Shown here piece by piece: positions 48,314 through 57,498 of a DNA stretch of 64,000 nt. A model generated the notes under the pieces. The model saw nothing but the letters and a program-made list of their open reading frames with translations. It had not been told where the DNA came from and searched no databases. Source of the DNA: CAXSEF01 sp964236695. GTDB lineage: Bacteria > Pseudomonadota > Alphaproteobacteria > Acetobacterales > Acetobacteraceae. The position numbers and the translations under genes were made by a program. The stretch spans positions 18,247 to 82,246 of the forward strand of contig CAXSFU010000008.1 of assembly GCA_964236695.1 (NCBI GenBank), given 5' to 3'. Numbering within the stretch: the first letter of the stretch is position 1; the number at the start of each line of letters is the position of its first letter.

Positions 48314-49432
48314 GTGACCGTTCTGGCCGCGCTCTCGCTCCTGGTGTGGGCCTACCTGCTCCTCGCCCACGGCCGCTTCTGGTCGGCCGGCCCGGTGCTC
48401 GCCCCCGCCGCGCCGCGCCGCGCGCCGCCCGTCGCCGTGGTGGTGCCCGCCCGCGACGAGGCCGCCAGCATCGGGCGTGCCCTGCGCTCCCTGCTCGCGC
48501 AGCGCTACGACGGCGCGCTGCGCATCGTGCTGGTCGACGATGGCAGCACCGACGGCACCGGCGCCCTGGCCCGCGCCCTCGTGCCCGGGAACGGCGTTCG
48601 CCTCGAGGTGCTGGACGGCCGCCCGCGCCCTCCCGGCTGGAGCGGCAAGCTGTGGGCCCTGGCGCAGGGCGTGGCCGCGTCCGGCGACACCGAGCTGGTG
48701 CTGCTGTGCGACGCAGACGTCGAGCACGACCCAGAGCACGTCGCCACCCTGGTCGCGCAGATGGAGCGCTCCGACTGCGACATGGTCTCCGAGATGGTCG
48801 CGCTCAACTGCGAAAGCCCGGCAGAGCGCGCCCTGGTGCCCGCCTTCGTGTTCTTCTTCCAGCTGCTCTACCCGTTCCGCCGCGTCGCCGACCCGCGCAG
48901 CCACACCGCGGCGGCCGCGGGCGGCACCGTGCTGATCCGCCGCGACGCCCTGGCCCGCATCGGCGGCCTCGAGGCGATGCGCGGCGCCCTGATCGACGAC
49001 GTCACCCTCGCCGGCCTGGTCAAGCGCGGCGGCAGGATCTGGCTCGGCCACAGCCGCCTCGCCCGCTCCATCCGCCCCTACCCCGGCGCCGCCGACGTGT
49101 GGCGCATGGTCGCGCGCACCGCCTACGTGCAGCTGCGCCATTCGCCGCTGCTGCTGCTCGGCACGGTGGCCGGCATGGTTCTGGTGTGGATGGTGCCGCC
49201 GCTGGCCGCGCTGCTCGGGCATGGCGCGACACGCTGGCTGGGGCTGGCGGCCTGGGCGGCGGCATCGGGCGCCTACCTGCCGACGCTGCGCCGCTTCGGG
49301 CAGAGCCCGCTGTGGGCGCCGCTGCTGCCTCTGGTCGCCGGCTTCTACACCGCGGCGACGCTGGGCTCCGCCTTCGACCACCATCGCGGACGCGGCGTCG
49401 TCTGGAAAAGCCGGGCGTACCAGGGGACATGA
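48314..49432 (+). CDS. hpnB: Hopene-associated glycosyltransferase HpnB
   Basis: 372 residues from the GTG at 48314. One N-terminal membrane segment (LAALSLLVWAYLLLAHGRF), a GT2 domain (VAVVVPARDEAASIGRALRS, IVLVDDGSTDGTGALARALV, LLCDADVEHDPEHVATLVAQ), then GGTVLIRRDALARIGGLEAM, RGALIDDVTLAGLVKRGGRI and three C-terminal membrane segments. This is the HpnB arrangement. A TTG at 48290 would extend into the repeat and is rejected. The stop overlaps the ATG of the fused hpnCD gene (ATGATG). The role in hopanoid glycosylation is from the family. Confidence 0.88.
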   Translation: MTVLAALSLLVWAYLLLAHGRFWSAGPVLAPAAPRRAPPVAVVVPARDEAASIGRALRSLLAQRYDGALRIVLVDDGSTDGTGALARALVPGNGVRLEVLDGRPRPPGWSGKLWALAQGVAASGDTELVLLCDADVEHDPEHVATLVAQMERSDCDMVSEMVALNCESPAERALVPAFVFFFQLLYPFRRVADPRSHTAAAAGGTVLIRRDALARIGGLEAMRGALIDDVTLAGLVKRGGRIWLGHSRLARSIRPYPGAADVWRMVARTAYVQLRHSPLLLLGTVAGMVLVWMVPPLAALLGHGATRWLGLAAWAAASGAYLPTLRRFGQSPLWAPLLPLVAGFYTAATLGSAFDHHRGRGVVWKSRAYQGT

Positions 49433-51210
49433 TGCACGACACCGCGCAGGCCGGGACCACGGCGACCAGGCCGCTTCCCGCCGACGACACGCCGCCGCCC
49501 GCCCACGCGCCGCTCGCCTCCGTGGAGCAGTGGTCCGGCAAGGACCGGGCTGACGAGAACTTCCCGGTCGGCGTGCTGATCCGCGCCAGCCTGCGCCCGC
49601 ACGTCCATGCCTACTACGCCTTCGCCCGCAACGCCGACGACATCTCCGACAGCGAGACGCTGCCCGCCGCCGACAAGATCGACCGCCTCGACCACATGCA
49701 GGCCGTCCTGCTCGGCGAGGCCACGGACGGCGCCCCCTCCGCCACGGCACTCCGCCGCAGCCTCGCCGCCACCGGCGTCACCCCCGCGCACTCCACCGAC
49801 CTCCTGGTGGCATTCCGGCGCGACGCCGCCACCCTGCGCACCGCCGACTGGGCCGAGCTGCTCGAGTACTGCCGCTTCTCCGCGATGCCCGTGGGCCGCC
49901 ACGTGCTCGCCCTGCACAACGAGGACCCCAGGACCTTCCCGCCGTCCGACGCGCTGTGCGCCGCCCTGCAGGTGCTCAACCACCTGCAGGACTGCGCCGA
50001 GGACCTGCGCCGCCTGGACCGCTCCTACCTGCCGCAGGACCTGCTCGCACGGCACGGCGCCAGCGTGGAGGACGTGCTTCGCCCCGCCGCCCCCCCCGGG
50101 CTGCGCGCCGTCTTCGACGCCCTGCTCGACCGTTGCGACGCGCTGAACGACGAGGCCGCCGCCCTGCCCAGGCTGGTGCGCGACCCGAGGCTGCGCCTGG
50201 AAACGGCGGTGATCCTCGCCCTGTCGCGCCGCCTCGCCCGCCACCTGCGCCGCGCCGACCCGGTCGCCGGGCGCGTGAAGCTCGGCCGCGCCGACGCCGG
50301 CGCCAGCCTGCTGCGCGCCCTGCCCTCGCTCCTGCCCTCCCGCCGCACCAGGCCGGGAGCCGCCCCGCTCGGCGCCGACCCGTCCGACCTCGCCGAGGTG
50401 GAGCGCCTGGTGCGCGCATCCGGCACCTCGTTCTTCCGCGGCATGAAGGTCCTGCCGCCCGACCGCCGCGCCGCGATGTATGCGATCTACGCGTTCTGCC
50501 GCGTGGTCGACGACATCGCCGACGACGAGGCGCCGTTCTCCACCAAGCTGCCCCGCCTCGCAGAATGGCGCGCCCGCATCGACGCGATCCTCAAGGGCCG
50601 GGCCGAGGACGCGGTCAGCCGCGTGCTGCTGGCCGCCACCGATCGGTTCGGCCTGAGGCGCGAGGACTTCACCGCCGTGATCGACGGCATGCAGACCGAC
50701 TGCGAGACCGTGATCGTGGCGCCCAGCGAGGCCGAGCTGGACCTGTACTGCGACCGCGTCGCCGCCGCCGTCGGCCGCCTCTCGGTGCGCGCGTTCGGCG
50801 ACAGCTCCGCCGAGGCCGACCAGGTCGCCTGGTCGCTGGGCCGCGCCCTGCAGATGACCAACATCCTGCGCGACCTCGCCGAGGACGCGGAGCGCGGCCG
50901 CCTCTACCTGCCCCGCGAGTGGCTCGACGCCGAGGGGGTGCCGCACGACCCGGCGCTCGCCCTGCGCCACCCTGCCCTGCCCGCCGTGTGCGCGCGCGGC
51001 GCGGCCCTCGCCCGCCGCCGGTTCGCCGACGCCCGCGCCGCAATGCGCGCCTGCGACCGACGCGCCATGCGCCCCGCCCGGCTGATGGCCGACACCTACG
51101 ACGCGATCCTGTCCCGCCTGGAGCAGCGCGGCTGGCAGCACCCGGAGCGGCGCGTGTCCCTGCCCGCCTGGCGCAAGCTGGCGATCGCGCTCCGCCACGT
51201 GGCCGCCTGA
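49429..51210 (+). CDS. hpnCD: Fused squalene synthase HpnC-HpnD
   Basis: 593 residues in one uninterrupted frame. Residues ~30-290 match HpnC: VEQWSGKDRADENFPVGVLI, YAFARNADDISDSETLPAAD (first Asp motif) and NHLQDCAEDLRRLDRSYLPQ (second). A linker (~295-318) follows. Residues ~320-593 match HpnD: VERLVRASGTSFFRGMKVLP, YAIYAFCRVVDDIADDE, MTNILRDLAEDAERGRLYLP. In most bacteria these are two genes: HpnD converts farnesyl diphosphate to presqualene diphosphate, and HpnC converts it to hydroxysqualene. There is no stop or suitable internal start between the halves. ATGs at 49429 and 49432 are both possible. It overlaps the end of hpnB. Confidence 0.9.
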   Translation: MMHDTAQAGTTATRPLPADDTPPPAHAPLASVEQWSGKDRADENFPVGVLIRASLRPHVHAYYAFARNADDISDSETLPAADKIDRLDHMQAVLLGEATDGAPSATALRRSLAATGVTPAHSTDLLVAFRRDAATLRTADWAELLEYCRFSAMPVGRHVLALHNEDPRTFPPSDALCAALQVLNHLQDCAEDLRRLDRSYLPQDLLARHGASVEDVLRPAAPPGLRAVFDALLDRCDALNDEAAALPRLVRDPRLRLETAVILALSRRLARHLRRADPVAGRVKLGRADAGASLLRALPSLLPSRRTRPGAAPLGADPSDLAEVERLVRASGTSFFRGMKVLPPDRRAAMYAIYAFCRVVDDIADDEAPFSTKLPRLAEWRARIDAILKGRAEDAVSRVLLAATDRFGLRREDFTAVIDGMQTDCETVIVAPSEAELDLYCDRVAAAVGRLSVRAFGDSSAEADQVAWSLGRALQMTNILRDLAEDAERGRLYLPREWLDAEGVPHDPALALRHPALPAVCARGAALARRRFADARAAMRACDRRAMRPARLMADTYDAILSRLEQRGWQHPERRVSLPAWRKLAIALRHVAA

Positions 51211-51211
51211 G

Positions 51212-52474
51212 ATGCCGCGCGATGGCCCCGGCGGCGACGCCATGATCCACGTCGTGGGCGCGGGCCTCGCCGGCCTGTCCGCCGCGATGACGCTGGTCGA
51301 GGCGGGCCGACGCGTCACCGTGCACGAGTCCGGCCCGCAGGCCGGCGGCCGCTGCCGCTCCTACTTCGACCGCGAGCTGGGCTGCCGCCTGGACAACGGC
51401 AACCACCTGCTGCTGTCCGGCAACCGCTGCTCCTGGGCGTTCATGGACCGCATCGGCACCCGCGACACCATGGGCGGCCCGGCCACCGCGCTGTTCCCGT
51501 TCATCGACGTCGCCACCGGCGAGCGCTGGACGGTGCGCCCCAACGCCGGCCGCGTGCCCTGGTGGGTGCTCTCGCCCCGCCGCCGCGTGCCCGGCGCCGG
51601 CCTGCGCGAGTTCGCCAGCCTGCTGGCGCTGCGCCGCGCCCCGGCCGGCGCCACCGTCGCCGAGATGCTGCCGGCCGGCGAGCTATCGCGCCGGCTGCTG
51701 GAGCCGCTGGCGATCTCCGCGCTCAACACCCCGCTGGCCACCGGCAGCGCCCGCCTGCTCGGCCGCATCATGGACGAGTCGCTGTCGCGCGGCGGCCGCG
51801 CCTGCGTGCCCGCCTACCCGCGCGAGGGCCTGTCGGAAACCTTCATCGACCCCGCCGTGGAGTGGCTGCGCCGCCGCGGCGCCAGCGTGCACACCGCGCA
51901 CCGCATCGCCACCCTGTCGCTGCACGGCGACCGCGTGGAGGCGCTCGGCAGCCCCTCCGGCACCATCACCCTGGGCCGCGAGGACTCGGTGCTGCTCGCC
52001 GTGCCGGCGCCCGCCGCCGCCGCGATGCTGCCCGGCCTGGTGGTGCCCGACGAGTTCGAGGCCATCGTCAACCTGCACTACCGCATCGACGCCGCGCCGG
52101 GGGAGGCCGGCTTCGTTGGCCTGGTCGGCGGCACCGCGGAGTGGGTGTTCCTCAAGCCCGGCGTGGTCTCGGTGACCATCAGCGCCGCCAACCGCCTGGT
52201 CGATCGCACCGCCGAGGACCTCGCCACCTCGCTATGGCCCGAGGTGAGCCTCGCCGCCGGCCTCCAGGCGCCGCTGCCGAAATGGCGCGTGGTCAAGGAG
52301 AAGCGCGCGACCTTCGCCGCCACCCCCGCGCAGGACGCCCGCCGCCCGGGTGCGGCCACCACCTGGCACAACCTCGCCCTGGCCGGCGACTGGACCGCGA
52401 CGGGCTTGCCGGCCACCATCGAAGGTGCAATCAGGTCCGGCCGCACCGCGGCACGCCACCTGCTCGCCGGGTGA
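51212..52474 (+). CDS. hpnE: Hydroxysqualene dehydroxylase HpnE
   Basis: 420 residues, flavin amine-oxidase-like. IHVVGAGLAGLSAAMTLVEA (FAD loop), VHESGPQAGGRCRSYFDREL, GCRLDNGNHLLLSGNRCSWA (the GNHL motif of HpnE), FIDVATGERWTVRPNAGRVP, PLAISALNTPLATGSARLLG, CVPAYPREGLSETFIDPAVE and a final LALAGDWTATGLPATIEGAI (C-terminal FAD contact). It reduces hydroxysqualene to squalene. The start is one base after the hpnCD stop (ATG 51212), or at 51242 (MIHVVG), which begins right at the FAD strand; the choice is open. It lies in the hpnB-hpnG run. Confidence 0.92.
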   Translation: MPRDGPGGDAMIHVVGAGLAGLSAAMTLVEAGRRVTVHESGPQAGGRCRSYFDRELGCRLDNGNHLLLSGNRCSWAFMDRIGTRDTMGGPATALFPFIDVATGERWTVRPNAGRVPWWVLSPRRRVPGAGLREFASLLALRRAPAGATVAEMLPAGELSRRLLEPLAISALNTPLATGSARLLGRIMDESLSRGGRACVPAYPREGLSETFIDPAVEWLRRRGASVHTAHRIATLSLHGDRVEALGSPSGTITLGREDSVLLAVPAPAAAAMLPGLVVPDEFEAIVNLHYRIDAAPGEAGFVGLVGGTAEWVFLKPGVVSVTISAANRLVDRTAEDLATSLWPEVSLAAGLQAPLPKWRVVKEKRATFAATPAQDARRPGAATTWHNLALAGDWTATGLPATIEGAIRSGRTAARHLLAG

Positions 52475-52554
52475 GGCCCGCCGCATGCGACACACCGCCC
52501 GACACCTCACGTCCCGCGACAGCCAGCCCGGGACCCACGGCGACTGGACCCGCG

Positions 52555-54504
52555 ATGCCCCCTGACACGATGCTGACCGATGCCGCGCGGGGTCCCGCCG
52601 ACGACGCGTCCCTCGACCGTGCCATCGACGCCGCCCACGCCGCCCTGCTGCGCCGCCAGAAGCCGGACGGCCACTGGGTGTTCGAGCTGGAGGCAGACGC
52701 GACCATCCCCGCCGAATACGTGCTGCTGGAGCACTACCTCGACCGCATCGACCCCGCACTCGAGGCGAAGATCGGCACCTACCTGCGTGCGATCCAGGGC
52801 GCGCACGGCGGCTGGCCGCTGTTCCACGACGGCGCGTTCAACATCTCCGCCAGCGTCAAGGCTTACTACGCGCTGAAATGCCTCGGCGACCCCGCGGACG
52901 CCCCGCACATGCGCCGCGCCCGCGATGCGATCCTGGCCGCCGGCGGCGCGGAGCGCTCCAACGTGTTCACCCGCCTGCAGCTCGCGCTGTTCGGCCAGGT
53001 GCCGTGGCGCGCGGTGCCGGTGATGCCCGTCGAGATCATGCTGCTGCCGCAGTGGTTCTTCTTCCACCTGTCCAAGATCAGCTACTGGTCGCGCACCGTT
53101 GTCGTGCCGCTCCTGGTGCTGCTGGCCCGCCGGCCGGTGGCGCGCAACCCGCGCGCCGTCGCCATCCCCGAGCTGTTCCGCACCCCGCCCGACCGGGTGC
53201 AGGACTACATCGCCGGCCCGTACCGCTCGCGCTGGGGGAGGACCTTCAGGCGCGTCGACCAGGTGCTGCGCGTGGTGCAGCCCGGCTTTCCCGGCGCGGT
53301 GCGCGAGCGCGCGGTCGCGGCCGCGATGGCGTTCGTCACCGAGCGCCTCAACGGCGAGGACGGCCTGGGCGCGATCTACCCGGCGATCGCCAACACCGTG
53401 ATGATGTTCGACGCCCTCGGCGTGCCCGCGGACGACCCGCGCGCCGCGATCGCCTGGGCCGCGGTGCAGAAGCTCCTGGTCGTCGGCGAGGACAGCGCCT
53501 ACTGCCAGCCTTGCCTGTCCCCGGTCTGGGACACCAGCCTCGCCGGCCACGCCGTCGCCGAAGCCGCGGGCGAGGCTAGCCCCGCGCTCGCCGCCGCCTG
53601 CGACTGGCTGGTCCCGCGCCAGATCACCGACGTCGTCGGCGACTGGGCGGTGCGCCGCCCGCACACGCCACCCGGCGGCTGGGCGTTCCAGTACAACAAC
53701 CCGCACTATCCCGACGTCGACGACACCGCCGTGGTCGCCATGCTGCTGCACCGCGCCGGCGACCCGGCCCACGCAGGGTCGATCGAGCGCGCCCGCCAGT
53801 GGATCGTCGGCATGCAGAGCAGCGACGGTGGCTGGGGCGCCTTCGAGCCCGAGAACACCCACGACCACCTCAACCACATCCCGTTCGCCGACCACGGCGC
53901 GCTGCTCGATCCCCCCACCGCCGACGTCACCGCACGCTGCGTGTCCTTCCTCTGCCAGCTCGGCGACGCCCGCGACGGCCGCGCCATCGCCCGTGGCCTC
54001 GGCTACCTGAAGCGCGACCAGGAGCCGGACGGCTCCTGGTTCGGCCGCTGGGGCACCAACTACATCTATGGCACCTGGTCCGCGCTGTGCGCCCTCAACG
54101 CCGCCGGCGCCGGCCCGCACGACCCCGCGGTGCGGCGCGCCGTCGCCTGGCTGCTGTCCGTGCAGCGTGACGACGGCGGCTGGGGCGAGGACGAGGAAAG
54201 CTACGGCGACGCCCCGCACGGCCGCTACCACCAAGCCACCCCGTCGCAGACCGCCTGGGCGCTGCTCGGCCTGATGGCCGCGGGCGAGGCCGCCCACCCC
54301 GCCACAGCCCGCGGCATCGCCTGGCTGCAGGCCGCCCAGCGCCCGGACGGCGAATGGGACGAGCTGCCCTACACCGCGGTCGGCTTCCCCCGCGTGTTCT
54401 ACCTCCGCTACCACGGCTACCGGCTGTTCTTCCCGCTGCTCGCCCTGGCCCGCCACCGCAGCCTCGCGCGCAGCGCCAGCCGCAGGGTCGCGTTCGGCTT
54501 CTAG
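52555..54504 (+). CDS. shc: Squalene-hopene cyclase
   Basis: 649 residues, the usual bacterial length. It cyclises squalene to hopene on the inner membrane. The acid motif DVDDTA is at 387-392 (PDVDDTAVVAMLL). QW repeats are visible (QKPDGHWVFELE, GAHGGWPLFHDG, QSSDGGWGAFEPENTHD, QEPDGSWFGRWGTNYIYGTW, QRDDGGWGEDEESYG, RPDGEWDELPYTAVGFPRVF). Other marks are VMPVEIMLLPQWFFFHL and YCQPCLSPVWDTSLAGHA. ATGs at 52555 and 52570 are both possible. The stop TAG shares a base with the hpnG GTG start. Confidence 0.96.
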   Translation: MPPDTMLTDAARGPADDASLDRAIDAAHAALLRRQKPDGHWVFELEADATIPAEYVLLEHYLDRIDPALEAKIGTYLRAIQGAHGGWPLFHDGAFNISASVKAYYALKCLGDPADAPHMRRARDAILAAGGAERSNVFTRLQLALFGQVPWRAVPVMPVEIMLLPQWFFFHLSKISYWSRTVVVPLLVLLARRPVARNPRAVAIPELFRTPPDRVQDYIAGPYRSRWGRTFRRVDQVLRVVQPGFPGAVRERAVAAAMAFVTERLNGEDGLGAIYPAIANTVMMFDALGVPADDPRAAIAWAAVQKLLVVGEDSAYCQPCLSPVWDTSLAGHAVAEAAGEASPALAAACDWLVPRQITDVVGDWAVRRPHTPPGGWAFQYNNPHYPDVDDTAVVAMLLHRAGDPAHAGSIERARQWIVGMQSSDGGWGAFEPENTHDHLNHIPFADHGALLDPPTADVTARCVSFLCQLGDARDGRAIARGLGYLKRDQEPDGSWFGRWGTNYIYGTWSALCALNAAGAGPHDPAVRRAVAWLLSVQRDDGGWGEDEESYGDAPHGRYHQATPSQTAWALLGLMAAGEAAHPATARGIAWLQAAQRPDGEWDELPYTAVGFPRVFYLRYHGYRLFFPLLALARHRSLARSASRRVAFGF

Positions 54505-55169
54505 TGGCCGCCCCCGGCCTGCCGCTCCGCGCCAGCATCGGCGTCCTGGTCGGCCTGGCCGCCGAGGCCCGCATCGCCGCCCCGCTCGGCTGCCCAGTCG
54601 CGGTCGGCGGCGGCACGGCCGCCGGCGCGGACGCCGCGGTGCACGCCCTGCTCGACGGCGGCGCCGAGGCGCTCGTCAGCTTCGGCCTTGCCGGCGGCCT
54701 TGACCCGGCACTGCCGCCCGGCACCCTGCTGGTGCCGCGAACCCTGATCGTGGACGGCCATGACCCGCTGGCGGCCGACGCTGCGCTGTGCGCCTGGCTC
54801 GGCGGCGCGACCCCCGGCGCGCTGTTCTGCGGCACCGCCATCGTCGCCGACACTGCCGGCAAGCGCGCCCTGCACGCCCGCACCGGCGCCGCGGCGATCG
54901 ACCTGGAAAGCGGCGCGGCGGCGCGGGCTGCGGCCCGGCACGGGATCGGCGTCGCCGTGCTGCGCGCGGTGTGCGACCCGGCCGGGCGCGACCTGCCACC
55001 GGCCGCGCTGGCGGCACTGGACGGCGCCGGGGCGATCGGCGCGGCACGCGTGCTCGGCTCGCTGCTGCGCCGCCCTGCCCAGGTCCCGGCGCTGCTCCGC
55101 CTCGCCCGCGATGCCGCGGCGGCGCAGCGGGCGCTGCGGGAGCGGGTGCGGCTGATCGGGGCGCCCTGA
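54504..55169 (+). CDS. hpnG: Hopanoid-cluster nucleoside phosphorylase HpnG
   Basis: 221 residues from GTG 54504, which overlaps the shc stop (TAGTG). Phosphorylase fold: IGVLVGLAAEARIAAPLGCP, ALVSFGLAGGLDPALPPGTL (phosphate/nucleoside loop), FCGTAIVADTAGKRALHART and AAIDLESGAAARAAARHGIG, the last carrying the conserved DLES motif. HpnG releases adenine from adenosylhopane in hopanoid side-chain formation. Position right after shc supports the call. HpnH, which makes adenosylhopane, is not in the window. No ribosome binding site is needed if it is translationally coupled. Confidence 0.85.
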   Translation: MAAPGLPLRASIGVLVGLAAEARIAAPLGCPVAVGGGTAAGADAAVHALLDGGAEALVSFGLAGGLDPALPPGTLLVPRTLIVDGHDPLAADAALCAWLGGATPGALFCGTAIVADTAGKRALHARTGAAAIDLESGAAARAAARHGIGVAVLRAVCDPAGRDLPPAALAALDGAGAIGAARVLGSLLRRPAQVPALLRLARDAAAAQRALRERVRLIGAP

Positions 55170-55202
55170 CTCCAGCGGCCGGTTGTCCTGACCGGTCAGG
55201 AC

Positions 55203-55393
55203 AGGAAGGCCAGGGGCTCTGCCCCCACGCTTGAAGGCGGGGACCCCGCCAAAGGCGAGCCTTTGGAATCCACTTCTTAAGGCCGGTCCAGGGGCGGCTC
55301 CCTCCGGTGGCCTTTCCGACGATCCAGGCGGATCATCGGCACCTTTGGCCACCTTCGCCTGGCGGGTCTGGGCAGAGCCCAGCCTTGCTTGCC
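55203..55393. repeat. Intergenic palindromic repeat, copy 15
   Basis: Left GGAAGGCCAGGGGCTCTGCC, internal AAAGGCGAGCCTTTGG and the GATCCAGGCGGATCATCGG module shared with copies 1, 8 and 12, right GGGCAGAGCCCAGCCTTGC. It lies between convergent hpnG and the next glycosyltransferase. Confidence 0.85.
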
Positions 55394-55424
55394 TCAACAA
55401 GGCCAGTGCTTTCGGCCACCGATG

Positions 55425-57410
55425 TCAGCCCCTCAGCGGACCCGCCCCGGCCTGCCCGTGCTCCTCGCGCCACAGCGCGTATGTCCTGCGGCAAACCGCC
55501 TGCCAGACCTCCAGGGACGGCTCGCCCAGCTCGTCCGGACCCGGCAGCCGGTCCAGTCGCCCGCAGTACAGCCCCGCCCGGCGACGCTCGACGGAGCCCG
55601 CCGGGTGCATGTCGTCGGCAAGGGTGACGTACAGCAGCGTGGCCTGGCACAGCCCGCGCAGCAGGCTCCAGATCGGGATGATCTCCGCCTCCTCGAGTGG
55701 CGCCTCGCGGCGCAGCACGAAGATGCGCGACGCATCGCCCAGGTCGTCCAGCATCATCCGCCGCATGACCGACAGCCGCGCCGCCAGGATCGCGCGCACC
55801 CGCTCCGTCGACATGGCGCCATCCTTGACGTCGGCCAGGACCCCCAGGCTGTAGGCATCCTGCACGCCCATGTAGTCGGACGGACCCTCGTAGAGCTGCA
55901 CCGTCGTCAGCCGCAGGCTCGCCGGATCGTCCACCCCTTCGAACCTGCAGGCGAGGCCGTGCGCGATCTGCGCCAGGCTCATCCTGGCGTGGCGGAACAG
56001 GCTCGGCACCTCCAGGCCGAACCGCTGCTGCACCACGTTGAACTCCGCGTTGTCGCCCAGGCTGCGGAAGTGCTGCATCAGCCGCTTCGGCGCCATGTGC
56101 TCCACCGACTCGCCCCAGAGCGCAGGGGCGAACGGCAGGGTGCGGACGTCGAGCGCCATCAGCCACACGGACAGCACGCGCATGTCGTCGCCGCGGCCCA
56201 GGTCGCAGGGCCGCATCCCGCCGGGATGCAGCAGGCGCACGCGAAGCACGCCGTCCTCCTCCAGCAGGCTCGCCGGGAACGCCACCACCGTCGCGACCTC
56301 GGGCGAAACCCGCTGGCGTCCCATGTCGAAGCCGTTGAGCAGGATCGTGACGTCCTGCGGACCGTCGAAGGGGGACAGCGTCAGCGACAGCTCGTAGCCG
56401 GGGATCGCGGCGCCACCCTCCCGGCGGAGTTCGCCCAGCGGCAGCCGGAGGTCGCTCTCCTCGCCGACCGCCCAGAGCCCGTCAGCCTCTGGCTGGCTCC
56501 AGCCGGCGCCGAGGCAGTCCAGCGCCGCCTCGCCGAGCCGGAACTGCAGCGCCAGCACGGTGCGCTGCGCCACCGGCGGCACCGGCCCGAAGAAGGCACG
56601 GGTGCGGGTGACGTCGTCGGCGGGGCCCGCCGCCGCAGCACCCACCTCCGCAAGCAGGATCGCGCGCTCCGCCTCGTCCTGCCACGGCTCGCGGCGCAGC
56701 GGCGCGTCGCGCAGCCGCTCGAACAGCGTGCCGTTCGCCCTGACCTGGCTGTCGTCGGCGAAACTCGAATCCGCGGTCGGCTGCATTCCTCCCCTGATCG
56801 AGAGGTACTCGTATTCGCCGCCCTCCCGCGACGGGTGCCAGAACCCGCCCATGCCGTCGCGGATCATGCGCTGCGTCAGGTCGACGTGCTCGTGGCCGTA
56901 GCCGCGGAAGCGCGTGTCGAAGTAGCCCACGCGCTCGATCGCCCTGCGGCTGAACGCGGACACCTGCGCCGTGCTGGCGATGGTGACGAACGGGTCGTCC
57001 AGCGAGCCGGCGCCGCGCAGGACCACCTCGGCCGGGAACCACTCGCCGGCATAATTCACGTGGTCGTAGCGCAGCGCCGCCTCCGCCCACGTCGTGAGCC
57101 AGCCGACCTCCGCCGGGAACGCATCGTCCTCCAGCAGCACGATCGCGTCGTGGCCGCGCTGGAACAGAGTGTAGAGCGCCCGGTTCTTGTTCCACGCCAC
57201 GCCGCGGTTGCGCCCGGTGACGAAGTCGAGCCCGGTGCCCGCCAGATACGCGACGGTGCCGTCGACGGAGCCGTCGTCGGCCACCATGAGGTCGAACGGC
57301 TCCGGCGTGACCGCCCGCAGGCGCGCAAGCGTCTCCTCGAGCTTCCACTTGCGGTTGTAGGTCGTGACCCCGACACCGATCGAAGGCAAGATCATGCTCC
57401 GATTCCACAC
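55425..57410 (-). CDS. GT2-type glycosyltransferase with long C-terminal region
   Basis: 661 residues. Residues ~8-230 form a GT-A domain: SIGVGVTTYNRKWKLEETLA, LMVADDGSVDGTVAYLAGTG, NKNRALYTLFQRGHDAIVLL (EDD motif LLEDDAFPAE follows), FVTIASTAQVSAFSRRAIER and GYGHEHVDLTQRMIRDG. The remaining ~430 residues are not recognised; they include beta-rich (LSLTLSPFDGPQDVTILLNG) and helical segments. GTG 57410 and ATG 57395 (MILPSIGV) are both possible; each has a purine-rich stretch too close to be ideal. No partner genes are obvious; convergent to hpnG across a repeat. Confidence 0.75.
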   Translation of the reverse strand: MWNRSMILPSIGVGVTTYNRKWKLEETLARLRAVTPEPFDLMVADDGSVDGTVAYLAGTGLDFVTGRNRGVAWNKNRALYTLFQRGHDAIVLLEDDAFPAEVGWLTTWAEAALRYDHVNYAGEWFPAEVVLRGAGSLDDPFVTIASTAQVSAFSRRAIERVGYFDTRFRGYGHEHVDLTQRMIRDGMGGFWHPSREGGEYEYLSIRGGMQPTADSSFADDSQVRANGTLFERLRDAPLRREPWQDEAERAILLAEVGAAAAGPADDVTRTRAFFGPVPPVAQRTVLALQFRLGEAALDCLGAGWSQPEADGLWAVGEESDLRLPLGELRREGGAAIPGYELSLTLSPFDGPQDVTILLNGFDMGRQRVSPEVATVVAFPASLLEEDGVLRVRLLHPGGMRPCDLGRGDDMRVLSVWLMALDVRTLPFAPALWGESVEHMAPKRLMQHFRSLGDNAEFNVVQQRFGLEVPSLFRHARMSLAQIAHGLACRFEGVDDPASLRLTTVQLYEGPSDYMGVQDAYSLGVLADVKDGAMSTERVRAILAARLSVMRRMMLDDLGDASRIFVLRREAPLEEAEIIPIWSLLRGLCQATLLYVTLADDMHPAGSVERRRAGLYCGRLDRLPGPDELGEPSLEVWQAVCRRTYALWREEHGQAGAGPLRG

Positions 57411-57498
57411 CTCGACATACTAGGGCAGTCAGAGGCCCCGTGGCGAGATGGCGCGACTGCTCCCCGATGCGGCCGCACGGCATGCCAGACGGAAGGCC

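Noticed and set aside
50350..50460. A separate hpnD gene starting after hpnC
   Set aside because: The frame is continuous through the linker, and the only nearby ATG (in RGMKVLP) lies inside the conserved HpnD core, too late to be its start.
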